Source: Liminaster sp017519885 (GTDB lineage Bacteria > Bacteroidota > Bacteroidia > Bacteroidales > UBA3663). Taken from it: DNA of 64,000 nucleotides. The stretch is taken from assembly GCA_017519885.1 (NCBI GenBank), contig JAFWRO010000063.1:70045-134044 (forward strand), in the 5' to 3' direction. Both the position numbers and the translations under genes were made by a program. The notes under the pieces are model-generated. The model searched no databases, was not told the origin of the DNA, and saw only the letters and a program-made list of their open reading frames with translations. Positions 16,691 to 25,653 of the stretch are shown piece after piece (the stretch's first letter is position 1; every line of letters starts with the position of its first letter).

Positions 16691-18301
16691 ATGCAACAGA
16701 AAATCATCATTCTGGATTTCGGTTCGCAGACGACACAGCTTATCGGCCGTCGCGTGCGCGAACTCGACACTTTCTGCGAAATTTTGCCTTATAACAAGTT
16801 CCCAGTAGGTGATGAATCGGTTATCGGTGTTATCCTTTCCGGATCACCTTTCTCGGTACATGACCCTGAGGCCTTTAAGGTCGATCTCTCGCAGTTCGTT
16901 GGACGTATCCCTGTGTTGGGCATCTGCTATGGTGCACAATTTATCAGCTATGCTGGTGGTGGAAAGGTTGAAAAGGCCGACTCACGCGAATATGGACGTG
17001 CCAACCTTTGCGAGTTCGATGGTGCCAACCCGCTCTTTAAAGGCTTTGAATCCAATAGTCAGGTGTGGATGAGTCATGGCGATACCATCACAGCTATTCC
17101 TGAAGGATTCAAGTGCATCGCTTCGACCGCCAATGTGAAATATGCTGCTTACGCCAGTGAGTCGCAGCCGGTATGGGCTGTCCAGTTCCATCCTGAGGTA
17201 TTCCATACCATTCAGGGAACACAGCTTCTGACGAATTTCGTCGTTGACATCTGTCACTCCAAGCAAGACTGGTCGGCAGCATCGTTTGTCGATACCACTG
17301 TGGCTGAACTCAAGGCGCAGATAGGGGAGGATCGAGTGATTCTGGGTCTTTCAGGAGGTGTGGATTCCAGTGTTGCCGCTGTGCTCCTCAATCGCGCTAT
17401 CGGCAAGAATCTGACATGTATCTTCGTCGATCATGGTATGCTTCGCAAGAACGAGTTCCACGATGTGATGCACGACTATGAGTGTCTTGGTCTCAATGTT
17501 ATTGGTGTGGATGCATCGAAGAAGTTCTTTGCTGATCTGGCAGGAGTGAGTGATCCTGAACAGAAGCGCAAAATCATTGGCCGCGACTTTATCGAAGTAT
17601 TCAATGCCGAGGCAAAGAAGATTGAGGATGCCAAGTGGCTTGCACAAGGTACCATCTACCCTGACCGTATTGAATCGCTGAATATTACGGGCAAGGTCAT
17701 CAAGTCACACCACAATGTGGGTGGACTACCCAAGGAGATGCATTTGTCGCTCTGCGAGCCTCTCAAGTGGCTCTTCAAGGACGAGGTGCGTCGCGTTGGC
17801 CGTCAGTTAGGCATGCCCGAGCACCTTATCACACGTCATCCCTTCCCCGGTCCAGGACTTGCAGTACGTATCCTTGGAGACATTACACCCGAGAAGGTAC
17901 GTATTCTGCAGGATGCCGATGACATCTATATTCGAGGTTTGCGTGAGTACAAGGTCAAACTCTCTGGCGAAGAGGCTCGTCGCGTACTAGCTGCTGGTGT
18001 ACCTGCTGATATGAAGGATGGTGAGATTGAGGTGTCGCTCTACGATCAGATTTGGCAAGCAGGAACAATCTTGCTGAGTACCGTACGTAGTGTGGGTGTG
18101 ATGGGTGACGAGCGTACCTACGAGCATCCTGTGGCTCTGCGTGCCGTGACTTCTACCGATGCGATGACTGCCGACTGGGCTCATCTGCCTTACGACTTCA
18201 TGGCTAAGGTCTCGAACGAAATCATCAACAAGGTGCGTGGCGTCAACCGCGTCTGCTACGACATCAGTTCCAAACCGCCGTCGACAATCGAGTGGGAATA
18301 A
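16691..18301 (+). CDS. guaA: GMP synthase (glutamine-hydrolysing)
   Basis: A 536-aa two-domain enzyme. The N-terminal class I glutamine amidotransferase has the catalytic cysteine in LGICYGAQ (about 76-83) and the His/Glu pair in VQFHPEVFHT (about 166-175). The ATP-pyrophosphatase domain has the P-loop LGLSGGVDSSV (about 219-229), and the dimerisation domain ends in the conserved CYDISSKPPSTIEWE. It converts XMP to GMP in purine synthesis. It follows the TPR gene by 36 bp and may share its transcript. Confidence 0.98.
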   Translation: MQQKIIILDFGSQTTQLIGRRVRELDTFCEILPYNKFPVGDESVIGVILSGSPFSVHDPEAFKVDLSQFVGRIPVLGICYGAQFISYAGGGKVEKADSREYGRANLCEFDGANPLFKGFESNSQVWMSHGDTITAIPEGFKCIASTANVKYAAYASESQPVWAVQFHPEVFHTIQGTQLLTNFVVDICHSKQDWSAASFVDTTVAELKAQIGEDRVILGLSGGVDSSVAAVLLNRAIGKNLTCIFVDHGMLRKNEFHDVMHDYECLGLNVIGVDASKKFFADLAGVSDPEQKRKIIGRDFIEVFNAEAKKIEDAKWLAQGTIYPDRIESLNITGKVIKSHHNVGGLPKEMHLSLCEPLKWLFKDEVRRVGRQLGMPEHLITRHPFPGPGLAVRILGDITPEKVRILQDADDIYIRGLREYKVKLSGEEARRVLAAGVPADMKDGEIEVSLYDQIWQAGTILLSTVRSVGVMGDERTYEHPVALRAVTSTDAMTADWAHLPYDFMAKVSNEIINKVRGVNRVCYDISSKPPSTIEWE

Positions 18302-18364
18302 GGCTTGTTAGACCAATTCCTGGATAATTTCTTCTTTAAATCTATAGATTTATTTACGTGTTCT

Positions 18365-18398
18365 AAGGTGGCAGTTCCATAGTTTGGACTGCCACCTT
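18365..18398 (+). terminator. Hairpin downstream of guaA
   Basis: AAGGTGGCAGT (18365-18375) pairs with ACTGCCACCTT (18388-18398) over 12 nt. It is followed by AATCATGATTTATTG, which is only weakly T-rich. It probably ends the guaA transcript. Confidence 0.6.
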
Positions 18399-18508
18399 AA
18401 TCATGATTTATTGCCAACTCTTCCGTTCAAAACTATGAAAAATCCATAAAAAACGGCAAATTAACGAAAATTATAGGCAGTTTTATCTTTATTATCCCAA
18501 AAAATTCT

Positions 18509-18516
18509 TATTTTTG
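18509..18516 (+). promoter_or_regulatory. -7 box for the surface-protein operon
   Basis: TATTTTTG, a TAnnTTTG match 21 bp before the ATG at 18538. A clear TTTG at -33 is not seen, only an AT-rich stretch. Confidence 0.55.
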
Positions 18517-18537
18517 CGCCCAAATTGTTTATAAAAG

Positions 18538-19698
18538 ATGCAAAGAATTCTATTGTCGTTATTTATAACGTTCTTTTCGATAAATGTCTGTCAGGCGCAA
18601 TTCCGTGCGTTAAGAGATTTGTCTTGGTATCCGAAGTCGGACCAAAACAAGTCTTATAATACGGCTAGCACTACTTCTGCCAATGTGCTTGAAGATTTGA
18701 ACAATGCCTTCAATGCAGGCAACTACCGTGATGTTGTATTCACTTATTATCCTCAGGCCATCCAGGGCGGTTATCAGCGTAATAACTTGCTTTACAACAA
18801 TACGCGTCGTGCATTGCGTCAGTTGATGCGCGATGATCCATCGTTGGCTAACTGGCGACAGATGCAGGCTCTTTACCATGAGCGCATCAAGAATCTAGGC
18901 AGTGAAGATTATGACTATCGCAACAATCTTGAGACTACTTCATGGAGCGAAGAGCAATTGTTGAACGAACGCCTTGCTGCACTTGCTTCGATGAACGATC
19001 GATATCAGGACTGCTACAAGGTGGCACTCGAGCGTGTTCAGAAGGCTTCGGGAAAGATTGACCTTGCTGTCATCCTGCAGGGAATGTTTGCTCCATTGAA
19101 TCGTGCTCATGTCGCTAATAGTGATCTCGGCTCTTCGCTCAACGACAGGTATCAGGAGATTCTCAACTACATCGACCAGTCGGAGCGCTTTATGGAGCAG
19201 GAGCATCGCCAGGAATATCTGACCTATTATCCCAGTACGATTATTGATCAGGTGCGTAGTGAATGCCTGCGCGTCATCAACATCAATAAGGCAAAGAATT
19301 TAGCTGCTGCCCACGAAGAACAGGAAAAGGCTGCTGAAGCTTATCGTCAGGCTTTCGAATATTATCGACAGAAGGATTACGTCAATGCCTTCAATAGTGC
19401 TGGAGAGGGTTGGAGAAAATACCAGACTCCTGAATTCCGCATCTTGAGGTCAAACATCCTTCAGAATTGCGCTAATGAAGCCACTTCGTCTGCCGATCGA
19501 GTGGCATACCTTTGTGCTGCTTACGAGGCTGGCCATGGATATGTAAGCCGCCAGACCATCAACCATATTCTCGACGGACTGCGTGCCAACCTCTTTATGT
19601 CGGGTGTGGCAGGAAAGACGCATCGTACCTCCAGAAACCTGATTATCAATCAACGAATCTGGACCGTTGATGAGTTAAAAGAAAAGTCCTCTAATTGA
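18538..19698 (+). CDS. Exported helical protein, first gene of surface operon
   Basis: A 386-aa protein with a signal peptide (MQRILLSLFITFFSINVCQAQ, cleavage likely after AQ). The mature part is mostly helical. It has a low-complexity Ser/Thr/Asn linker near residue 42 and a TPR-like segment near 260-330 (AAEAYRQAFEYYRQKDYVNAFNSAGEGW). I do not recognise a named family. It opens a five-gene operon ending at 28725, with the next gene 21 bp downstream. By position and export it is probably a periplasmic or surface-associated partner of the barrel proteins that follow. No lipobox is visible. Confidence 0.8.
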   Translation: MQRILLSLFITFFSINVCQAQFRALRDLSWYPKSDQNKSYNTASTTSANVLEDLNNAFNAGNYRDVVFTYYPQAIQGGYQRNNLLYNNTRRALRQLMRDDPSLANWRQMQALYHERIKNLGSEDYDYRNNLETTSWSEEQLLNERLAALASMNDRYQDCYKVALERVQKASGKIDLAVILQGMFAPLNRAHVANSDLGSSLNDRYQEILNYIDQSERFMEQEHRQEYLTYYPSTIIDQVRSECLRVININKAKNLAAAHEEQEKAAEAYRQAFEYYRQKDYVNAFNSAGEGWRKYQTPEFRILRSNILQNCANEATSSADRVAYLCAAYEAGHGYVSRQTINHILDGLRANLFMSGVAGKTHRTSRNLIINQRIWTVDELKEKSSN

Positions 19699-19719
19699 TA
19701 TCGCTTATATATATAATAT

Positions 19720-21855
19720 ATGTATATACGTTCTTTCGTCGCTTGTCTTGCATTTTTGCTCCTGGGCGTTGGTTCACTCTTTGCTGATGACGAACAGCTT
19801 CAAGTGGCCGAAATCCCTGCATCTGCAAGAACGTCTGACGTTACAGACAAATACAAACAATTGACCTTTGGCCGTAGTGATTATAACTTCTGGTCACATT
19901 TTTCCCTTTCGACCAACTTCGTCGATTGGGCTCTCGTTATCCCCAACATTGGTCTCGACATTGACTTCGGTAACCCTAATCGCAAGTCCACCTCTTCGAT
20001 TTATTTCCAGCTTAAGGGCTCTCCTTCGAGCAAGGATTATCTTAAGGAGAAATTGTATGACCAAACGTCCTATAAATTTTGGAATGCACACGTCGAATGG
20101 CGTTGGCACTGGTCTTTCCGCCGTCATCCTGAATTGGTGAAGGGGCGTTTTTACTCGGGTCTTTACACCGAGTATATGAAATACACGATGAATACGCCAC
20201 TCGACATCATCGATAGTGACAAGTTGAAGGATGGTTGGGCTGGTATTGCAGGTATTTCTGCCGGCTATGATTTTCCGGGTTTCAACTACGATAATCGTCA
20301 CTTCTTCCAGTTCCAGATCGGTGCCAATGTCGGAGCCTTTTATGCCGACTATGATGCCTATAGTGATGCTGGTAAAGAGTCGAAGAAACGAATACTCCCC
20401 ATGGTTACAGAGATTCGTTTCGCTATTGCGTATCGTAACCAAAGCATCAGCCGCAAGTATTGGCAGCCCAATCTCGAACGCTATCGTCGTTTTGAGGTTG
20501 AGGATGATGCTGCCCGTAAGCAGATTGATGAATATGCTGAGCAGTTCGAAACCGACCCTCTCACCATTTACGTGAAGCCGAAGAATGAGAATGATTCAAC
20601 CTTCTCGGAGCCTGTAACCTTCAATATGGTACGTCGTGAGTTTGGCGAACGTTGCAAGTCGCAGTATTTCCGTCCGGAAAGGCTGTACGAACTGGAAGAT
20701 AACACCAAGTTTCCCATTACCGTGCCAAGCGACTACTATGTCATCGGTTACAACCTGCCTATCCGTGCTACTGACTTGGACTCAGAGGATACCGAGGCGC
20801 ACTATGTCTTCCCGTTCCGCGTACGTTTTGCTGGATTTGAGCAGGCTATGGAACGTATGTTGAGTTACAATAAGTCCTTGCGTAGTTTCTTCCGAAGCAA
20901 TGGTAATCGACTCCCATCGATGAGTATGGAAGCTATCAATAGTACCGATTTTGTAACCAGTGCTACGATTGAGAATGTTCTGGAGATGCTTAATGGCAAA
21001 TGGATGGGCGGCAAACTTACTCGCGATGATGTGGAGGCCATCTATTATCGTGAGGATGGAGAGTTCCGTCCAATTAATGAGACTGATATGAATCATCGTG
21101 GCACCTATGCTTTGGGTCTTAGATTCCATACGCAGGTATACGAGAATTATGACTCTATTACCACCCGTTTCAATTTGGAGCCTTATGTTGAGACCGACAC
21201 TCGTACGCTGTACGAGCAGTTTGTACCTGTTGTTACAAGTCGACAGTTCAACATAAATCATCCTTGGAAGAACGGGCAGGAACGCCAACTCACTAAAGAC
21301 GATGTCCTGAAGATGTTGGCTGATGAAGGTTTCTATGGATTCTCCGATGCCAATATTTCAATCGATTCGATTCATTATGGTCGTAACTATGGAGAGGCAG
21401 ATTTCGGAAAAGTGTTGCCGAAGGTTAAGTTCATCTATGTTGTCGAGGATTCATTAGGTCTTGCAGCAGGCAAGGAGTTCCATCGTGCTTGTCTCAATGG
21501 TTTGAATGCGCAGAATGGCACATGGAATCTTGAAATACCTTTCCAGGTAACGCATGGCCCTATTTGTGAAGGAACATACGATGCTGAGGGCAACCTCATT
21601 CCTGCCGATAAGCAGGAAGTCATTGATGATGTGATGCGCTGCTTGACACGTGCCAACAAGAACCTGCGTCATTATACTATTGACAGGGCATGGATCGAAG
21701 ATTATACATATACAGGCTTGCATGACATGGCTGGAGGAAAGAACAAGGAAAAGTGGACATTGCTGCGATTCGCATATCGTTATGTCAATGCTGACGGTCA
21801 TGTTCGTCTTGCTCGTGCTCATGCTGCATATCGTATCAGAATTCCAAAGAAATGA
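19720..21855 (+). CDS. Exported DUF3575-like barrel protein with long C-terminal region
   Basis: A 711-aa exported protein (signal MYIRSFVACLAFLLLGVGSLFA). Residues about 50-250 look like a DUF3575-type outer-membrane barrel: SLSTNFVDWALVIPNIGLDIDF, then alternating strands with WNAHVEWRWHW and GLYTEYMKY. The remaining 460 residues are not recognised; they hold repeated 'LTKDDV/LTRDDV' helices (about 436 and 526) and a final YVNADGHVRLARAHAAYRIRIPKK strand pair. DUF3575 proteins occur in Bacteroidales fimbrial loci. It overlaps the next gene by 4 nt. The barrel assignment is moderate, the C-terminal function unknown. Confidence 0.7.
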   Translation: MYIRSFVACLAFLLLGVGSLFADDEQLQVAEIPASARTSDVTDKYKQLTFGRSDYNFWSHFSLSTNFVDWALVIPNIGLDIDFGNPNRKSTSSIYFQLKGSPSSKDYLKEKLYDQTSYKFWNAHVEWRWHWSFRRHPELVKGRFYSGLYTEYMKYTMNTPLDIIDSDKLKDGWAGIAGISAGYDFPGFNYDNRHFFQFQIGANVGAFYADYDAYSDAGKESKKRILPMVTEIRFAIAYRNQSISRKYWQPNLERYRRFEVEDDAARKQIDEYAEQFETDPLTIYVKPKNENDSTFSEPVTFNMVRREFGERCKSQYFRPERLYELEDNTKFPITVPSDYYVIGYNLPIRATDLDSEDTEAHYVFPFRVRFAGFEQAMERMLSYNKSLRSFFRSNGNRLPSMSMEAINSTDFVTSATIENVLEMLNGKWMGGKLTRDDVEAIYYREDGEFRPINETDMNHRGTYALGLRFHTQVYENYDSITTRFNLEPYVETDTRTLYEQFVPVVTSRQFNINHPWKNGQERQLTKDDVLKMLADEGFYGFSDANISIDSIHYGRNYGEADFGKVLPKVKFIYVVEDSLGLAAGKEFHRACLNGLNAQNGTWNLEIPFQVTHGPICEGTYDAEGNLIPADKQEVIDDVMRCLTRANKNLRHYTIDRAWIEDYTYTGLHDMAGGKNKEKWTLLRFAYRYVNADGHVRLARAHAAYRIRIPKK

Positions 21856-22415
21856 TCACAATAATTAAAACATCATTAGCTTTCTTTGCGTCAGTAGCCT
21901 TGGCAGTAGTTTGCCTTGCGTTCCAGCCTCTGCTCGATGATAACAGGTTGTCGGCACAGACCCTGGCCGTTCGTACCAATGCGTTACTTTGGGGAGCCGA
22001 AGCTGCAAACGTAAGCGTTGACCTCACGGTGAGTGAACATAGTACGGTCGGCATCACTGGCGTCTATTCGGTTCTTGACTCATGGATCCGTGACACCAAC
22101 CTCAAGGGGTGGCAGATAGAGTATCGTTACTGGTTCTCTCATCAACCCTTCCACCGCTTGTTTGTAGGCCCCATCGCTGGTATTTTCCATTATACCGTCA
22201 TAGATGATCAGGACACCCAGACTTGTGTGCCTGCAGGCATCAATGTTGGTTATGCTTGGACACTTTCCACCCATTGGAATGTCGAGGCCTGCTATGGTGT
22301 AGGCTATCTTTATTACAATCGTGCTTCTCGTGATGCTTTTGATGTGATTTCGAAGTCGAATCATCACAAGTTCACTACAATCAATCTCGGTTTGAATCTA
22401 TCTTATGTTTTCTAA
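21852..22415 (+). CDS. DUF3575 family outer-membrane protein
   Basis: A 187-aa protein with an N-terminal hydrophobic signal (about residues 6-27) and a short beta barrel. The core LAVRTNALLWGAEAANVSVDL, then EYRYWFSHQPFHRLFVGPIAG and GINVGYAWTLS, fits DUF3575, whose members carry 'KTNLLY...P..G.E' followed by 'EYRYW'. Family members are small outer-membrane proteins encoded next to OmpA-like/DUF3868 proteins and fimbrillins. Overlaps: the start is inside the previous stop (ATGA), and the end overlaps the next ATG by 11 nt, so expression of the three genes is probably coupled. Confidence 0.8.
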   Translation: MITIIKTSLAFFASVALAVVCLAFQPLLDDNRLSAQTLAVRTNALLWGAEAANVSVDLTVSEHSTVGITGVYSVLDSWIRDTNLKGWQIEYRYWFSHQPFHRLFVGPIAGIFHYTVIDDQDTQTCVPAGINVGYAWTLSTHWNVEACYGVGYLYYNRASRDAFDVISKSNHHKFTTINLGLNLSYVF

Positions 22416-25400
22416 GCATACTTTTAAGAATATTCGATCACGTATGACTTCATTCCACCCGCAGGTACTGGGAGGATGGATGCGTATATCGGGGCTTCTT
22501 CTTCTGGTGTCGTTCCTTCGACCATCGGTTGTAAGTCCCCTTTATGCGCAATCACAATACGACCCGCTCTCGTTCGTCATCATTAATGCAGAAGATCGCA
22601 CACTTGTCGATGATTTGGGTCACAATTGGGATCCAGAGAACGGTGTATGGATGGGTTCTACTCTCGGGCTACCTGAACGTAATGATCTGGATGTCTTCGT
22701 AACCAATGAAGTCTGTGCAGACTCGATTGTTGCGTGGAGCAAGTCGAATGCACCACGTCATCGTGATCTCGTTTCTGCTTTCGTCAACGAGTATCGTCAG
22801 CGCGGATGGCTCCTCCATCGTCATGCGAGCGCCTACGAGCTCTCGGATGTCAACCAGATTGCCCAGGATATCTACAAGCAGTACCCTGAGGCTGTTGATT
22901 ACTGGAACAATATGACCAGCGATGACCGTGGCATCTATTCAGTGGCACTCCTTCTTCACCCGCAGGATGGTGGTGCCTTCGAGATTGTGGTACTTACCGA
23001 ATCGATTACCAAGTATGATGGCGATGAAGCTAACTGTCCTATCTATTATAAGAATCGTACAGAACTCTCAAATGTCGAGACAACTCGTCAACGCACGCAT
23101 TTCCGTCGTCAGCATGGTACAGCCTCTAGTGATGGTACATGGTTGACCTTCAACGAAAATTTCCATATTGAAGGACCTGAAGACCAGCGTCTTGTGATTG
23201 ACCGCGTGGTAAATACGTGTAACTTTGAGAGTGATCTCAATGTAGTTAAGGCTGATTTCCAGAATGCGCCCATGCAGTACGATATGGCTGTGAAATACCT
23301 CGATATCGCTTCCCGCAAGGAGGATTTCAGCTATCGTTTGCGTCCTTTTGTCTATGCTGGCGAGGACTTCCAACGTCAGCTCTATCGTCGTACTCGTGGC
23401 AATCTGCTTCGTGATACATTGGAGCATTATCGTGTCAATACCATCGCGCATATGGAGGAGTTGCGCAATTGGGTAGAGTATCGTGAAGTTCAGCCCGACT
23501 CGATGTTGTTCCTTATTCCACAACCATTGTGGAAACTAGTGCTGCGCTATCGCACCTTTGATAGAATTCGAGATCGTGTACGTAAGTCAGCACCTTGGAT
23601 TCCTCTTGAAGTATCCGAGGAGGATACTGTGCAGGCGTATATAGCCAATACTCCATTCGATATTTTCTCCGAGTTCCAGGCTTATGTCGATTCGGGCCAT
23701 GTCATTGCTGATCATCATATCCTTACATCCGAACGTGACCTTGTCGAGGGATATGTCAGCCGACAGAATCAGATGAATCTCTACCCTGTACCAGGTGAGA
23801 GTCGTCGTGTACGTATCGAACATCGTGACACGCTAGCAAGCTCGGTCAAGCCTCTTATGCTTACGATGGAGCCTGTCGATACTGTATTATCTTATCGTTG
23901 GCGCATGCCCGATCCTACTCGTTACTATCAGTTGCGTCACATCAGTTATCTGCATGATTTCATTCATGCTGATACGACGTCATCAGTCGAGTGTGGCTGC
24001 GAACGCCAGATGCCGTTGCAGTTCCTCAATATCTCTACTCAGAACGCAGAGTTCGATTGTCCTCCACGACGCAGCATCACAAGCGATCGCCTTGTGAGCT
24101 TCAAACCGCGTGCTCGTGGCGAACTCGTTGATGCAACCTACAGTCTTGCATTGAGTTTCGAGCTTCTTAGTACTGAGGTTAATCTTGATCTGGGCAATAA
24201 CCGTGCTCAGATGGATAGTTTGGTGCAGAAGGCCTACGAGATTACGCATGATATGTATCAACGCATCCAGCAGGTGGGCATTGTCGGTATATCATCGCCT
24301 GAAGGTGGCCAACGATTGAACCTTCAACTTTCGCGTCAGCGTAGTCTCAGCATTCTCGATATTCTACGCAAGATGGGAGGGGAGGACTTGCGCCATGCCA
24401 ATTTCCATATTATCAAGGACTCCATTGCTCCATGGAGTGCTGTGGCTGACATCATTGAGGCAGAGCATCCGGAGAACACGGCTACAATTAATCGTATTCG
24501 TCGTGCTGTTGAGGCTAATCCGTATAATATGAAGGCGCAGCAGGATATGATTGGCTTCAGTTCCCGTCATCGTGATCCTGTCGTCGATGCCGCTCTCGAC
24601 CAACTTCGCGAAGCACAGGTAACCTTTAGTTATAAGGCGGTGTTTGAGGCTTCGGAAGCCATGATTATCGACGAGTTCCGTGCGGCCAAACGTTATGACA
24701 ATTTCCCGCCAGACTATTATTATTGGATTCTCACCTCGAAACTTACTACTTATGAAGAGAAGGGTATGGTAGCCAAAGCATTGCTTAAGGCACGAGCTTC
24801 AGAAGTCCGTCGTTTCACTACTGACCAGCATCCTTCCAACAGTTTTGGGCTTGTGCTTCCTATCGCTGCCAACTTCCTGGCTTTGGACAGCATGCGCAAT
24901 GGCCGCTACAATCCCGAAATCCTTGCGCCTTTCATTAATAGTGAGCTTTTCCAAGGTAACTTTGCATGCTATATGCAGAGCGATTATGATGTTCCTGTGA
25001 AGTTCATCAATCTTGATGCCATCCTCTACAACCAGATTGTCACTCTCTATAATGTCGGTACTCCCGAGGCCATCGATCAGGCATATACCCTCGCTGATAT
25101 TCTTAACGAGACGCCTACGCTCTCCAATCAGTTCCGCGACAAGTATCATCCTGAACAGCTGGAGATATTACTCAACAGCTATATGGGCCGTTTCCTTGAC
25201 GACCCAGACCACTTGGAAATGTTGCGCAAATCCAACCTGCGCAACTTCTATGTGGCTAATATGGCCGATATGTACAGCAAATGTGAAGGTGTGATTGATG
25301 CGCTTCAGACTTCGGAGAATTGTCATGAGTTACTCCAGCAGTGCGTCGATAGTTTGCAGGAACTTAAGCTGCGTTTCCCAGGCGATCCTGCTGCTCTGTA

Positions 25401-25650
25401 TTTCACAGCTGTCACTCGCTTATGGCAAGCTGAGAGTATAGGAGGCGAAGATCGTGATTCCAATTTCGACTTGGCTATTGATGCGCTCGAACAACTATTC
25501 AAGATCGATGCGAAACCAACCTATATTTCCCGTCTGCAGGGCGATAGTTATATCCGTAACTTCTATCGAACGCCTAGAAGTCGAAAGATGAAGCGAGATG
25601 TCTTCCTCGAAGCTATCGAGCAGTTCATCTCCAACACTTATAAAGAATAG
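22405..25650 (+). CDS. Giant exported protein with OmpA-like domain
   Basis: A 1081-aa protein with an export signal (about residues 27-49, ISGLLLLVSFLRPSVVSPLYAQ). The N-terminal 500 residues are not recognised. A two-cysteine stretch with ECGCERQ lies near 532. Residues about 570-660 resemble an OmpA peptidoglycan-associated fold: LSFELLSTEVNLDLGNN, then VGIVGISSPEGG followed by LNLQLSRQRSLSIL, matching the 'G.aSPEG....N..LS..RA' pattern of DUF3868/OmpA-like fimbrial accessory proteins. The C-terminal 350 residues are helical. It may anchor the assembly to the cell wall. The start could be 22480 instead, which removes the 11-nt overlap. Confidence 0.75.
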   Translation: MFSKHTFKNIRSRMTSFHPQVLGGWMRISGLLLLVSFLRPSVVSPLYAQSQYDPLSFVIINAEDRTLVDDLGHNWDPENGVWMGSTLGLPERNDLDVFVTNEVCADSIVAWSKSNAPRHRDLVSAFVNEYRQRGWLLHRHASAYELSDVNQIAQDIYKQYPEAVDYWNNMTSDDRGIYSVALLLHPQDGGAFEIVVLTESITKYDGDEANCPIYYKNRTELSNVETTRQRTHFRRQHGTASSDGTWLTFNENFHIEGPEDQRLVIDRVVNTCNFESDLNVVKADFQNAPMQYDMAVKYLDIASRKEDFSYRLRPFVYAGEDFQRQLYRRTRGNLLRDTLEHYRVNTIAHMEELRNWVEYREVQPDSMLFLIPQPLWKLVLRYRTFDRIRDRVRKSAPWIPLEVSEEDTVQAYIANTPFDIFSEFQAYVDSGHVIADHHILTSERDLVEGYVSRQNQMNLYPVPGESRRVRIEHRDTLASSVKPLMLTMEPVDTVLSYRWRMPDPTRYYQLRHISYLHDFIHADTTSSVECGCERQMPLQFLNISTQNAEFDCPPRRSITSDRLVSFKPRARGELVDATYSLALSFELLSTEVNLDLGNNRAQMDSLVQKAYEITHDMYQRIQQVGIVGISSPEGGQRLNLQLSRQRSLSILDILRKMGGEDLRHANFHIIKDSIAPWSAVADIIEAEHPENTATINRIRRAVEANPYNMKAQQDMIGFSSRHRDPVVDAALDQLREAQVTFSYKAVFEASEAMIIDEFRAAKRYDNFPPDYYYWILTSKLTTYEEKGMVAKALLKARASEVRRFTTDQHPSNSFGLVLPIAANFLALDSMRNGRYNPEILAPFINSELFQGNFACYMQSDYDVPVKFINLDAILYNQIVTLYNVGTPEAIDQAYTLADILNETPTLSNQFRDKYHPEQLEILLNSYMGRFLDDPDHLEMLRKSNLRNFYVANMADMYSKCEGVIDALQTSENCHELLQQCVDSLQELKLRFPGDPAALYFTAVTRLWQAESIGGEDRDSNFDLAIDALEQLFKIDAKPTYISRLQGDSYIRNFYRTPRSRKMKRDVFLEAIEQFISNTYKE

Positions 25651-25653
25651 TAT